Shown: in pieces, positions 7,172 to 15,325 of the stretch
How positions within the stretch are numbered: the first letter of the stretch is position 1
Layout of the letters: the number at the start of each line of letters is the position of its first letter
Virus record (IMG/VR): IMGVR_UViG_3300035664_000049
Location: 1 to 32,428 of that record
Reading direction: 5' to 3' (one strand)
Length of the DNA stretch: 32,428 nt
From: a virus
Made by a program: the position numbers and the translations under genes
Notes under the pieces: model-generated
Databases searched by the model: none
What the model saw: the letters and a program-made list of their open reading frames with translations, nothing else
What the model was told of the DNA's origin: nothing

Positions 7172-8222
7172 CATTGAAAACAATAACCAGGACCAGACCA
7201 CTAATACTGAGGTTACTACTGAACGGACTCAAGAGCCGCTTAGTTTTGGGCGTGCTCTAAAACAGAATTTTAAGGCAGAAGATGAGCAAGCGGCAGCTGG
7301 CAAAATGGATGTTCCAGAGGGAGCTGAGGAGGCTTCGTCAAAAGAAACGTCCCTAGAAGCTACAGCAACCCCTGCAGCCGAGGTAGTGCAGCTTGTTCCA
7401 CCTGCTGACATGAATAAGGCAGAAAAGGATGCGTTCCTGAACCCAAGCACTGCCAATGCCCATGTCTTGCAGCAGTATTTGAACCGTAGAGCTTACGAAA
7501 CCCGCAGCGATTACCAGCGCCGGGTGCAGGAAGTAGAGGACCTTAAAAAGCAAACTAGTGGTGTGTTTGATGCCATCAAGCAATACGAGGATGATTACGC
7601 CAAGCAGGGTATTACCATTAGCGATGTTGCTAGGCGAAGTATCGCCTGGGATCGTGCAATGCAGAAGGACCCCTACGCAACGGCAGTTGAATGGCTCAAT
7701 GCTTATGGTCTATCCGTCAACGATCTGATTCAGCAGCCAGAGCAGTATGGGTATAACCAGCAGCCTGTTGATTACCTTACCCGTGAAGATGCGGAGCGCA
7801 TTGCAGATGAAAAGCTACAGGCAGCACACCAAGCGCAAGAACAAAAAGCCGTTGCCTATTACAATGAGCGAGTCGTAGAATCATTTATAAAGAGCAAACC
7901 ACTGTTTAGGGACCCCGAAACAGCTTCGCAGTTAGAAGCAGAAATGGCCCCCATAGTAGCGGCGCTCTCACAGACCGGCAAATATAGCGGGCCAGAACAA
8001 GTTCTGGAAACCGCGTATAATTATGTAATTGCCGGAAACGCGACCTTTTCCAACCTCAGTAATGCGATGGTTGCAAAGTCGGTAGTTGATCAAAAGCAGG
8101 CCGTAGCTCAAAAAGCTAAAGCAGCCTCGCGCTCCATATCTGGCTCTGCAGGAAGCGGAACTCCCAGCGTACAAACAAAAGATATACGGGATAACCTGCG
8201 GCGCAGGATGACGGGCGATTAG
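7164..8222 (+). CDS. Scaffolding / capsid assembly protein (putative)
   Basis: A 352-aa protein immediately upstream of the major capsid gene. Its N-terminus (1-90) is acidic and low-complexity, its centre (100-260) is charged and helical, and its C-terminus is short and basic (KDIRDNLRRRMTGD). This acidic-helical-basic layout is that of phage scaffolds, whose basic tail binds the coat protein and which leave or are degraded before packaging. No protease gene was found nearby, so scaffold release rather than cleavage is more likely. The call rests on composition and gene order. Confidence 0.75.
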   Translation: MDNIENNNQDQTTNTEVTTERTQEPLSFGRALKQNFKAEDEQAAAGKMDVPEGAEEASSKETSLEATATPAAEVVQLVPPADMNKAEKDAFLNPSTANAHVLQQYLNRRAYETRSDYQRRVQEVEDLKKQTSGVFDAIKQYEDDYAKQGITISDVARRSIAWDRAMQKDPYATAVEWLNAYGLSVNDLIQQPEQYGYNQQPVDYLTREDAERIADEKLQAAHQAQEQKAVAYYNERVVESFIKSKPLFRDPETASQLEAEMAPIVAALSQTGKYSGPEQVLETAYNYVIAGNATFSNLSNAMVAKSVVDQKQAVAQKAKAASRSISGSAGSGTPSVQTKDIRDNLRRRMTGD

Positions 8223-8237
8223 CTCCAAACTGGCCGG

Positions 8238-8262
8238 GTTATCCATAAATTTTAAGGATAAC
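8238..8262 (+). promoter_or_regulatory. Hairpin that would occlude the major capsid gene RBS
   Basis: GTTATCC (8238-8244) and GGATAAC (8256-8262) form a perfect 7-bp stem around an 11-nt AT-rich loop. The 3' arm contains most of the AAGGA Shine-Dalgarno (8254-8258) for the ATG at 8265. Folding would hide the ribosome site, suggesting translational control or ribosome-dependent opening. The effect is inferred; only the pairing is seen. Confidence 0.5.
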
Positions 8263-8264
8263 AA

Positions 8265-9221
8265 ATGGCTAATTTGGAAGAGGCAATTGTAGCAACCCTC
8301 TTTGATCAGTCGGATTCTATTGCGGATGAGGTGCTTCACCACAACCCGCTTCTCAAGAGTCTTGATGATCAGGGTCTAATTCGTAAGTTTTCTGGTGGAT
8401 ATGAGCTTCGTAAGCCCATCATGTACAATGATGCAGCTGTAGGCGGTTTCTACTCAGGATTCTCGTCATTTAACCTTGATGCAATTGATGATGCTACCGC
8501 ATTTCGTTTTGCAATTAAGCAGTGCTATGAGCCAGTAGCAATTGCAGGGCGTGATCGCCGTGCAAACCGCGACCAGGCACAGCTGCTTGACCTTGCAGAA
8601 ATGAAGATGAAGGCAGCAATCAGCAGGCTTAAGAATACCGTTTCTACCTCGCTTCGTGGCGATGGCACAGGCAGCGGTGGACTTGAGTTTGATGGTATCA
8701 AGAAGGCTGTTTCTACTTCGCCGTCGTCGGGTACTTATGGACAGATTGATCGCTCTACCAATACTTGGGCACGCAATCTTGCTGTAAATACGACCCTTAC
8801 GGCAGCAAACGTACAGGAGACTATCACCGACACTTTGTCACAGGTTACCCGTGGCGATGAGATGCCGGATCTTGGTCTCATGGATCGTACTGCTTGGAAG
8901 TTCTTGCACAGCTCCCTTACGGCAATTCAGCGTATTCAGCTTCCTGCAAAGAAGGCTGTAGCTGGTTTCCGTTCTCTGTCCTATGACGGTTGCGACTTTG
9001 TGTTTGACGGTGGATTCGGCTCAACAGTGCTTGAGACAAATTCTTGCCGCCTTATGAACACCAAGTATTGGACGTTTGACATGGTTCGTGGAGCTGACTT
9101 CAAGCCCCTCGCTCCAGAGATGACTCGTCCGATTGACCAGGATGCTTTCTTTACGGTGATACTCGTAGAGGGCAATCTGTGTTGTTCTGCTCCCGCACTT
9201 CAGGCTGTTATTTACGCTTAA
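8265..9221 (+). CDS. Major capsid protein
   Basis: A 318-aa protein after the scaffold gene. The pattern fits HK97-fold coat proteins: an N-arm (1-36), then SGGYELRKPIMYND with GGFYSGF, a long helix (RANRDQAQLLDLAEMKMKAA), a GTGSGGLEFDGIKKAV segment that opens many phage coat proteins' A-domain, and MDRTAWKFL. It assembles into the icosahedral shell. Length is typical. The N-arm (TLFDQSDSIADEVL, HHNPLLKSL) has a look-alike in the small protein encoded at 1419. A RBS (AAGGA) precedes the start. Confidence 0.9.
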   Translation: MANLEEAIVATLFDQSDSIADEVLHHNPLLKSLDDQGLIRKFSGGYELRKPIMYNDAAVGGFYSGFSSFNLDAIDDATAFRFAIKQCYEPVAIAGRDRRANRDQAQLLDLAEMKMKAAISRLKNTVSTSLRGDGTGSGGLEFDGIKKAVSTSPSSGTYGQIDRSTNTWARNLAVNTTLTAANVQETITDTLSQVTRGDEMPDLGLMDRTAWKFLHSSLTAIQRIQLPAKKAVAGFRSLSYDGCDFVFDGGFGSTVLETNSCRLMNTKYWTFDMVRGADFKPLAPEMTRPIDQDAFFTVILVEGNLCCSAPALQAVIYA

Positions 9222-9239
9222 TTGTTGGAGGATTGAATT

Positions 9240-9725
9240 ATGGCACGTTCTGGATCATTTGGTGTTAATTACAAGAAGGTTTGGGATGGTACGACCATTC
9301 CGCTTCCTGCAAAGGTTGGCGATGTCGGTAGCGATATAAATGGTGAGTTTTTGTTTGTTCAGGCATCTGGTGCAATTGCACAGTATGCTTTCGTCGCAAT
9401 TTCCGACGATGGACAGGCAGCGGAGCTTACCACTACCAACGCTACGTCTGCTAATCTTCAGGTTGGCGCAGCGCAGGTTGCTGCAGCTGACAACGAGTAC
9501 CTTTGGGTATGGGTTGGCGGCTTGGGCGGCGGTGGAGTAGGTACGGGTATTAAGGGTAAGTGCGCTGCATCGTATGCAGCTGATGCAAACCTTAACACTA
9601 CTGCTACAGCTGGCGTAGCTGATGATGCTTCAACAACCAAAATTGCAAACGTTGTAGGGCTCACAACCCTTACGGGCGCTAGTACTGTTGAGCTTAAATC
9701 TACTGGCTTTCTTACGGTAAACTAA
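9240..9725 (+). CDS. Capsid decoration-type protein (putative)
   Basis: A 161-aa Ala/Gly/Thr-rich, beta-type protein directly after the major capsid gene, with a strong RBS (GGAGG). It contains a VGDVGSDINGEFLFVQASG opening, an AFVAISDDGQAAELTTTNA strand pair and a Gly-rich loop (GGLGGGGVGTG). Composition and position fit the head-decoration or stabilisation proteins that cap capsomers. I do not recognise a named family with certainty. It is followed by a terminator-like hairpin, as expected for a highly expressed capsid-decoration pair. Confidence 0.6.
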   Translation: MARSGSFGVNYKKVWDGTTIPLPAKVGDVGSDINGEFLFVQASGAIAQYAFVAISDDGQAAELTTTNATSANLQVGAAQVAAADNEYLWVWVGGLGGGGVGTGIKGKCAASYAADANLNTTATAGVADDASTTKIANVVGLTTLTGASTVELKSTGFLTVN

Positions 9726-9731
9726 GGCTAT

Positions 9732-9770
9732 AGGGGCTGGCTTGTATAGCAGCCCCTCCTTTTATAAGGA
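9732..9770 (+). terminator. Terminator-like hairpin after the decoration gene
   Basis: AGGGGCTG (9732-9739) pairs perfectly with CAGCCCCT (9750-9757) across a 10-nt loop, followed by CCTTTTAT. The U-tract is short, so this is likely a partial terminator that lowers expression of downstream genes relative to the capsid protein. A second small hairpin (TCCTT 9757-9761, AAGGA 9766-9770) covers the next gene's RBS. Confidence 0.65.
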
Positions 9771-9776
9771 TTTTAT

Positions 9777-10100
9777 ATGGCAGGAACTATTACGCTGATG
9801 GGATTGGGCATGCCGGGTGAACTGGCAAGCGCAGTAGCTGATGGCGTTTTTACTGGAACAGTTACTCCAACCGGACAGGTTGTAGCTACTGCTGCCGGTG
9901 TTCGCACCAAGCAGGCTATTAATAACGTGACTGATGCGCTGCCTACACAGGCAGAGATGGTTACTGCATTTGGAGCTGCTGCAACAACGGGGTCGGGCTT
10001 TTTTGGTGTTATCAAGGATAACGATGCCGATACAAACTTCTTCATCTGTTTTAGCAATGGTACTAGCTACTATGCTCATAAGATGACTAAGGGCGCGTAA
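9777..10100 (+). CDS. Head-region structural protein, unknown
   Basis: A 107-aa small Ala/Gly-rich protein. It opens with LMGLGMPGELASAVADG, which resembles the start of small proteins in other phage head clusters. The C-terminal half (LPTQAEMVTAFGAAATTGSGFFGVIKDN then FICFSNGTSYYAHKMTKG) looks like a beta-structured module seen in phage surface proteins. It lies between two terminator-like hairpins and directly before the spike-base gene, so a role in a head spike or fibre is possible. No enzymatic motif is visible. Confidence 0.6.
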   Translation: MAGTITLMGLGMPGELASAVADGVFTGTVTPTGQVVATAAGVRTKQAINNVTDALPTQAEMVTAFGAAATTGSGFFGVIKDNDADTNFFICFSNGTSYYAHKMTKGA

Positions 10101-10103
10101 CAA

Positions 10104-10130
10104 TGGGGGGAGCAATCCCCCCAACTTTTT
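10104..10130 (+). terminator. Rho-independent terminator with GCAA tetraloop
   Basis: TGGGGGGA (10104-10111) and TCCCCCCA (10116-10123) form a perfect 8-bp stem closed by a GCAA tetraloop and followed by ACTTTTT. This is the clearest intrinsic terminator in the structural block. The next gene starts 10 bp later without an obvious new promoter, so read-through must supply it. Confidence 0.85.
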
Positions 10131-10139
10131 GAGGATACT

Positions 10140-10394
10140 ATGCCAGATTTTACCCCTTCCAATCCAAGCGCCTTGTTTAGTGCTAGGCGACTTGCTGCAG
10201 TCACGCCAAGCGATTCCACTGACCTTACAGGAGCACGGGCTATCTGGGTTGGTGTTGCTGGCAATCTGGTACTTAAAGGTGTGGATGATTCATCTGCTGT
10301 AACTCTAGTAGTCCCTGCGGGTGTGTTGATTCCAGTGTTTGTTGCTCGCGTTATGGCAGCCACTACAGCAACCAGCCTTGTAGCATTGTACTAA
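10140..10394 (+). CDS. Spike base protein, RCAP_Rcc01079-like
   Basis: An 84-aa protein matching from memory the small spike-base family named after gene transfer agent protein Rcc01079. The pattern is AAVTPSDSTDLTGARAIWVGVAGNLVLK, then a hydrophobic VTLVVPAGVLIPVFVARVMA segment and a C-terminal ATTATSLVALY. In the Rhodobacter gene transfer agent this family contributes to head spikes used for attachment to capsular polysaccharide. Here it directly follows the capsid genes and precedes a lectin-like protein, which fits capsid-mounted spikes. The family call is from recalled pattern, not a search. Confidence 0.65.
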   Translation: MPDFTPSNPSALFSARRLAAVTPSDSTDLTGARAIWVGVAGNLVLKGVDDSSAVTLVVPAGVLIPVFVARVMAATTATSLVALY

Positions 10395-10396
10395 AT

Positions 10397-11167
10397 ATGT
10401 TGATTGGGGTTGGTGGAACAGCTCTAACCAGCACCGTAAGAGGTGCTTCGGTTTTTACACCAAAGAGTGTAAGCGGTCTGTTTTTGTGGCTAAAAGCGGA
10501 TGTCGGAGTTACTGCCGATGGTAGCAACAAAGTCAGTGCGTGGACTGATCAAAGCACTGCAGGTAACAATTTTTCGCAAAGCACAGCAGCAAATAAGCCC
10601 ACTTTAACAGCCAGCGCACAAAACAGTTTGCCAACCGTAGTGTTTGATGGCACTGCGGATTACATGACTGCGGGATCCATTTCTGTTGGTCCGTGGAGTA
10701 TGTTGGCAGTTGTTTCTAAGAATTGGACAACAGCGACTTACAGCGGCATTTGGTCTCATGCATTTCTTGGGACTTCTGGCCGAGGTTTTTCCACTACAGG
10801 CGGCGCTGCTAATGCGTGGTTTACTAAAGAGTTTTTGGGTGTCGGTAATGGGTTTAACAACGGGCAAAGTCCACAACTTGCGGGTCCTTATGGTGCGCTA
10901 ACTGACAACACCTATCACTTAGTTTCTGCTGGTGTAGGCGCTAGCTGTTTTTTACGTTTGAACAAAGCTAGCGTTATTCGTTTAAGCACAAATTCTGTAG
11001 CAACAACGGCCACTGCCACACTAGCCATTGGTACGCAAAGTGCTACGTTTGTTAATAACTTTTGGCCTGGCGGCATAGCTGAATTGTGCCTGTATAATTC
11101 ACGGTTGGCTGATGACGACGTTATTAAGGTAGAAGACTATCTGAAGGCAAAATGGGCAACGCCCTAA
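10397..11167 (+). CDS. LamG/concanavalin-like lectin-domain protein (probable head spike or fibre)
   Basis: A 256-aa protein with a leader of about 25 aa and then a jelly-roll LamG-like domain. It shows FLWLKADVGVT, VSAWTDQSTAGNNFSQ, LPTVVFDGTADYM and the closing strand GGIAELCLYNSRLADDDVIKVEDYLKAKW, all typical of concanavalin A-like lectin folds in phage surface proteins. Such domains bind glycans. It starts 3 nt after the spike-base stop, so the two are co-translated and probably act together on the capsid surface. The carbohydrate target is unknown. Confidence 0.75.
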   Translation: MLIGVGGTALTSTVRGASVFTPKSVSGLFLWLKADVGVTADGSNKVSAWTDQSTAGNNFSQSTAANKPTLTASAQNSLPTVVFDGTADYMTAGSISVGPWSMLAVVSKNWTTATYSGIWSHAFLGTSGRGFSTTGGAANAWFTKEFLGVGNGFNNGQSPQLAGPYGALTDNTYHLVSAGVGASCFLRLNKASVIRLSTNSVATTATATLAIGTQSATFVNNFWPGGIAELCLYNSRLADDDVIKVEDYLKAKWATP

Positions 11168-11168
11168 A

Positions 11169-11240
11169 TTTGGTGTCGGTGTGATGATTTAGCAAACGGT
11201 CCCCCTCATGGCAGTTAGTTGGCGTTATGCCGACACCAAA
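11169..11240 (+). promoter_or_regulatory. Long stem-loop before the AT-hook protein gene
   Basis: TTTGGTGTCGG (11169-11179) and CCGACACCAAA (11230-11240) are perfectly complementary over 11 bp with a 50-nt loop. No U-run follows, so it is not a simple terminator. It lies between the lectin gene and the 230-aa gene, where it could stabilise or separate mRNA segments, or mark a recombination joint. Confidence 0.55.
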
Positions 11241-11270
11241 CTTGAGGTGGGACATTTATGAGGGAAACAA

Positions 11271-11963
11271 ATGGCTACGATTGATTGGAACAGCATCATG
11301 GGTGTGGGCGCTCCTAAAAAGCGGTACTCAGGTGCAAACGTAAAATTTTTTAATGCTTATAACGAGAATAGAGAGAAAAGCGCGCAAGCTGGCCGTCCTA
11401 TTTTTGATGAAATTCCCAGTATTTCTATTCAGTGGCCAGGTGGTGATGAGACGGTTAGGCGCATTGAGCCGCAGGACGTTGCGGAATATCCGGAGCTTTA
11501 TGCAGGTTTTCAGGTAGGCAACACGCCTGTTGAGAGCGGGACTCCCCTATCTGAATGGCCGCTTATGAATGGTTCGGCTATGCGCGAGCTGCAGCATATC
11601 GGCTTTCGCACTGTTGAGCAGTTAGGAGAGGCATCCGATGAGGTAAAGCGTAAGCTAGGGCCTTTGTCCAAGTTTGTAAAAATGGCGCATGACTGGCTAG
11701 CTGCTGCCAATTCGTCTCAGTTTGAGGTGACTAAACTTAAGCAGTTGTTAGATCGTGAGCAAACTCGGACGGCACGGTTGGAGTGCCAACTGGAGCTTAT
11801 GCTGCAGCGCATTGAGGGCCTGGAAGGAACGGATCTGCGGCCTCAGAGAGCGCCAGTGCGCCATTTTGAGCCTGTAGAATTTGAGGCTGACAAAGCTGAG
11901 GAATCACTAGACAATGAACTAGCTGAAGCCCCTAAGCGACGAGGACGCCCTAGAAAAGTATGA
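11271..11963 (+). CDS. Head-tail region protein with C-terminal AT-hook-like motif
   Basis: A 230-aa protein found between the capsid and adaptor genes. The N-terminal part (YSGANVKFFNAYNENREK, then a compact domain with IQWPGGDETVRRIEPQDVAEYPELYAGF) matches from memory an uncharacterised podoviral family. An HhH-like segment (MRELQHIGFRTVEQLGEASDEV) and a coiled coil (about 160-190) follow. The tail ends in PKRRGRPRKV, an AT-hook core that could contact minor-groove DNA. Function is unknown; a DNA-contacting internal virion role is an inference. It overlaps the adaptor gene by 4 bp. Confidence 0.6.
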   Translation: MATIDWNSIMGVGAPKKRYSGANVKFFNAYNENREKSAQAGRPIFDEIPSISIQWPGGDETVRRIEPQDVAEYPELYAGFQVGNTPVESGTPLSEWPLMNGSAMRELQHIGFRTVEQLGEASDEVKRKLGPLSKFVKMAHDWLAAANSSQFEVTKLKQLLDREQTRTARLECQLELMLQRIEGLEGTDLRPQRAPVRHFEPVEFEADKAEESLDNELAEAPKRRGRPRKV

Positions 11964-12823
11964 CGCTTTCAACCGTTGTAACAAATGTCGCTAATGAAGC
12001 CGGGTACTCGGTTGAGTCAACCATAATGACTTCAACCGAAACGACTACGAAACAGTTGCGTACAATTGCACAACGGATCAACGATGAGTTGATGGATATG
12101 TATCCCTGGCCCAAGTTGTATGCCAGCGGATCATTCACACTTGTTGCGGGACAAGCTACCTATCAGTTGCCAGCGGCGTTTAGCTATTACCATTACGAAA
12201 CGTTTTGGAATAGCTCAACCCGCTGGCGCGTTCTTGGTCCAATGAGCGAACAGGAATACGCTGAAATTCGTGGCTACGGGTTAAACACTACAGTTTATCA
12301 GCGGTTTCAAATCAGGGGCGTTACCAATAGTGAATTGCTTATTAGCCCAACGCCTTCAGCAGCTAATAATGGGCAGATAATTATCTTTGAGTACATTGCC
12401 GACCGTGGAGTTCGTCCTGCAACGTGGGTGACTGCAACGTCATACGCCGCAGCTGCATACACTTTCTATAACGGCAATTACTATACAACTACAGCAGGCG
12501 GCATAAGTGGAGCTACTCCTCCTACTCATACAAGCGGTAGCGCCTCAGATGGCGGCGTTACTTGGGACTACTATGATGGCTCCTACAAGGCGTTCATTGC
12601 GGATACTGACATATCCCTTTTTAACGAGAAAACACTTGAGATGGGCATGCTAGAGCGGTTTGCTGAAATACATGGGCTGGATAACATTCAGCCAAGGTAT
12701 TTGGTGCAAGCCAATGAGGATTTTAGCAAGCAGAATCCAGGTAAAATAATTTACGCTGGCGGGCACACTAGGGCAGAACTATTTGCGCGTAGTGGGACCG
12801 CTGTATTTGGGACTTGGATCTAA
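11960..12823 (+). CDS. Head-tail adaptor (P22 gp4-like) with inserted domain
   Basis: A 287-aa protein starting in an ATGA overlap. The N-terminus (helical, with INDELMDMYPWPKLYASGSFTLVAGQATYQLP and LLISPTPSAANNGQIIIFEYIADRGV) and the C-terminus (LFNEKTLEMGMLERFAEIHGLD) match the podoviral adaptor that plugs under the portal. Between them, residues about 156-207, lies an extra beta module rich in Tyr, Thr and Gly (NYYTTTAGG, TPPTHTSG, DGGVTWDYYDG). It resembles the carbohydrate-binding-like repeats seen in other phage structural proteins, and a typical adaptor lacks it. Confidence 0.75.
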   Translation: MTLSTVVTNVANEAGYSVESTIMTSTETTTKQLRTIAQRINDELMDMYPWPKLYASGSFTLVAGQATYQLPAAFSYYHYETFWNSSTRWRVLGPMSEQEYAEIRGYGLNTTVYQRFQIRGVTNSELLISPTPSAANNGQIIIFEYIADRGVRPATWVTATSYAAAAYTFYNGNYYTTTAGGISGATPPTHTSGSASDGGVTWDYYDGSYKAFIADTDISLFNEKTLEMGMLERFAEIHGLDNIQPRYLVQANEDFSKQNPGKIIYAGGHTRAELFARSGTAVFGTWI

Positions 12824-14427
12824 TGGCTTTACCTCCTCCTCAATCTGGAATGACGCCGCAGCAGTATTACATGACACTGATCGGGCAAGGTGTCCGTAGT
12901 CAAGATGCGTATGCTGCTGTGCAACAGAATTTTGGGCCACCTAAAACCCCTGAAGAGCAAGCTAAGGAGCGAGCAGGGCAACAGCAAAATGCAGCGATTG
13001 TAGGTACGATAGGAAGTGTAGCAGGTCTTGCTACAACGGTTTTAGTATACGATTGGGCAAAAAAAGCTTGGAAGGATTTGACTACTGGACAGGAAGTTGC
13101 CAAGAAAACGGTAGAAACAGCTTTTAACGAGCAAGGTATTCCATATTCTCAAAGCGGAAAACTTACCATTACCCGCCCATTGCCGCCGCAAACAACCGTA
13201 GTTGATGGCTCACAGGCTGGTACACTTGATTTGAGCGGGGATACTACGGTTATTGATACCTCGGCAGGACCGCAAGAAGTGCCCGTGGAAGCTGCAAACG
13301 ATCCTGAATTTCTTAGTTCAGTTGATTGGGGTGCAGCTGGACAACTTGGCCTTGGTGCTTTGCAAATATATGGTGCATACAAAGCCTATAAATCTGGCGA
13401 CAAGCCCGGAGCTGCACTTGTTGGCGCAACCGGGGCTATTAATACATATGGTGGAGCAGCACAGTTAGCAGCAGGACAAGGCGCAACATATGCTGGAGCA
13501 GAAACTTTATCACAGGTTTTACCGGGATTAAACATAGCCGCAGGAGCATACGGCGGTTACAAAACTGCCGAGATGATTGGTGATACTGCAGCGGGAGCGG
13601 GACGAACAAAAAACGCAGCGTTAGGTGGAGCCTTGGCAGGTGCCAGCTTGGGCGCTGGAATCGGATCCTTTGTTCCTATTGTTGGAACCGGGATTGGGGC
13701 TGCAATTGGCGGTGCCGTTGGTGGTCTTGCTGGAGCTGTTGGATCGTGGACTGGAAGTGGCAAGGGACAAGCGCAGGTAGAACGGGATCAAGTTCGCGCT
13801 GTCATGAAAGATGCAGGTATTCTTGACGATAAGTATTTAGGTACTCTTGCTGATGGCAGCAAGTTTGACTTTGGCGTGGATGGCAAACCCTTAAGCTGGA
13901 AAGAGTTTGATAAGCGCATTGAAGAGACTCCTTCTTACAATGATACCGTTGCTCTTACTGGTGCAATGGTAACTGGCATGGGCTTAAGCGGCAGAAGCGG
14001 ATCGGACATAAACCTATTGTTTTCTCGCGCAGCTCAAAGCAATGCGGGTGATGATTACGGGATTGCTAAAAACAATGTGCTTCATTTTGCTAATCAGCTA
14101 GGCATTACTTCGGATGTAATCAAGGCAAGTACACAGAAACTGTTTGATGAAAACAATATAAGCCAGTCACAGTACGACACTTTTATGTCCCTGGCCAATC
14201 AGTTTCCTGCAGGACAATCATCTTCAGGACTAGAAAATGCTATCCCTGCTGCAAGTTCTGCTGCAGTTCCAATTCGTCCGGAAGAAGGTAACGCATTGCG
14301 CGTATCTCCTGGGCTATACCGGATTGATACAGGTGAAATGATTAAAGCCAAAAGTTTACGGGATGCTTTGGAGCAGGCTTATCTGCAACGTCCAGGCAAA
14401 CCACTAGAGCCATCACAGGGTAAGTAA
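12823..14427 (+). CDS. Internal virion / DNA-ejection protein with glycine-zipper membrane region
   Basis: A 534-aa protein. The ATG at 12823 overlaps the adaptor stop (TAATG) and is preferred to the upstream TTG at 12814. The N-terminal third contains a hydrophobic helix (NAAIVGTIGSVAGLATTVLVYDWAK, about residues 61-85). Residues about 190-320 are a long Gly/Ala-rich segment with glycine zippers (for example IGAAIGGAVGGLAGAVG) that could insert into membranes. This is typical of podoviral ejection proteins that form a channel through the envelope. The C-terminus carries RVSPGLYRIDTGEM, a motif also found in two neighbouring virion proteins. Confidence 0.65.
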   Translation: MALPPPQSGMTPQQYYMTLIGQGVRSQDAYAAVQQNFGPPKTPEEQAKERAGQQQNAAIVGTIGSVAGLATTVLVYDWAKKAWKDLTTGQEVAKKTVETAFNEQGIPYSQSGKLTITRPLPPQTTVVDGSQAGTLDLSGDTTVIDTSAGPQEVPVEAANDPEFLSSVDWGAAGQLGLGALQIYGAYKAYKSGDKPGAALVGATGAINTYGGAAQLAAGQGATYAGAETLSQVLPGLNIAAGAYGGYKTAEMIGDTAAGAGRTKNAALGGALAGASLGAGIGSFVPIVGTGIGAAIGGAVGGLAGAVGSWTGSGKGQAQVERDQVRAVMKDAGILDDKYLGTLADGSKFDFGVDGKPLSWKEFDKRIEETPSYNDTVALTGAMVTGMGLSGRSGSDINLLFSRAAQSNAGDDYGIAKNNVLHFANQLGITSDVIKASTQKLFDENNISQSQYDTFMSLANQFPAGQSSSGLENAIPAASSAAVPIRPEEGNALRVSPGLYRIDTGEMIKAKSLRDALEQAYLQRPGKPLEPSQGK

Positions 14428-14450
14428 TTTGTAACTGAAGGAATGAGAGT

Positions 14451-15320
14451 ATGAAGCCAATGCCACGATCAGCAATGCAGGTATCTCCCCAGCGGGCAGC
14501 TATAAGAGCCGAGCAGGGTAGCCAAGGTCTAAAGAAGTTTGACCAGGCTAACTACCAAAACCGGCAAGCAACAATGCAGCAGGCACAGCAAGGCATGGGG
14601 CAGCCATTTCTTGATCCAGACCAACTTACAAGACAGGGTATAAGAACATTTGAAGGCAATGCAGCATTGAAGCAGTACGATCAGGACATGTATAGACAAA
14701 AGCAAGATCCTTCTCAAAATGCAAGTCTTCAGTATCAAGCACAAAAAGCAGCTCAACAAATGTCATACGGCCAGGGGATGCCAGCAAATGTTGTTGGAGG
14801 TCTTGGATCGGGCATTGCTGCAGGTCTTGGTGGGCAAGCCTACGCTGGAGGCAATCCAAACTTTGATGAAAGAAGCGGGCAGTTTAACAACCTAATAAGG
14901 TATAACGATCCAAGGTCTGCACAGGGACCAGATAGAATGGGTATGCCTCAAGCCTATCCTGACCGCATAGCCGACCCTATGCGACCACAGGGAGATCGTG
15001 GACCACTAACACGGCTGTCTCCGGGGGTGTATCGCAACACGCAAGGACAACTAACAGGTCCGGGTGGGCGTGTTATGCCTAACCAGCCTAACCGCAATCC
15101 TGTACAGGGCTATGCAACGGATATGTATAACAACATGGTGCAGCAGCCTGGATATCCGAACGGCAAAGGACCCGCAAGGGATGTGTATTCCCCGATGGGA
15201 TCGGGTGGGTATGATCTAAATCAAGCGCAGAACCCAATTTATAGGTCTATTGGGTCTGGCTATAATTTGCCTCAAAACACCAATGTAATGCCGGGATATG
15301 GCAGGTATAGGGGTAGGTAG
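14451..15320 (+). CDS. Disordered Gln/Gly/Pro-rich virion protein
   Basis: A 289-aa low-complexity protein, rich in Gln, Gly, Pro, Asn and Tyr, between the glycine-zipper protein and the tail hub. A Gly-rich stretch (NVVGGLGSGIAAGLGGQAYAGG) could be membrane-active. Residues about 187-207 carry RLSPGVYRNTQGQLTGPGG, the same SPG-x-YR motif as the upstream gene. It is probably an internal or tail-associated virion protein, but composition gives no firm function. An AGAG just upstream of the ATG is a weak RBS. Confidence 0.55.
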   Translation: MKPMPRSAMQVSPQRAAIRAEQGSQGLKKFDQANYQNRQATMQQAQQGMGQPFLDPDQLTRQGIRTFEGNAALKQYDQDMYRQKQDPSQNASLQYQAQKAAQQMSYGQGMPANVVGGLGSGIAAGLGGQAYAGGNPNFDERSGQFNNLIRYNDPRSAQGPDRMGMPQAYPDRIADPMRPQGDRGPLTRLSPGVYRNTQGQLTGPGGRVMPNQPNRNPVQGYATDMYNNMVQQPGYPNGKGPARDVYSPMGSGGYDLNQAQNPIYRSIGSGYNLPQNTNVMPGYGRYRGR

Positions 15321-15325
15321 GTTTA

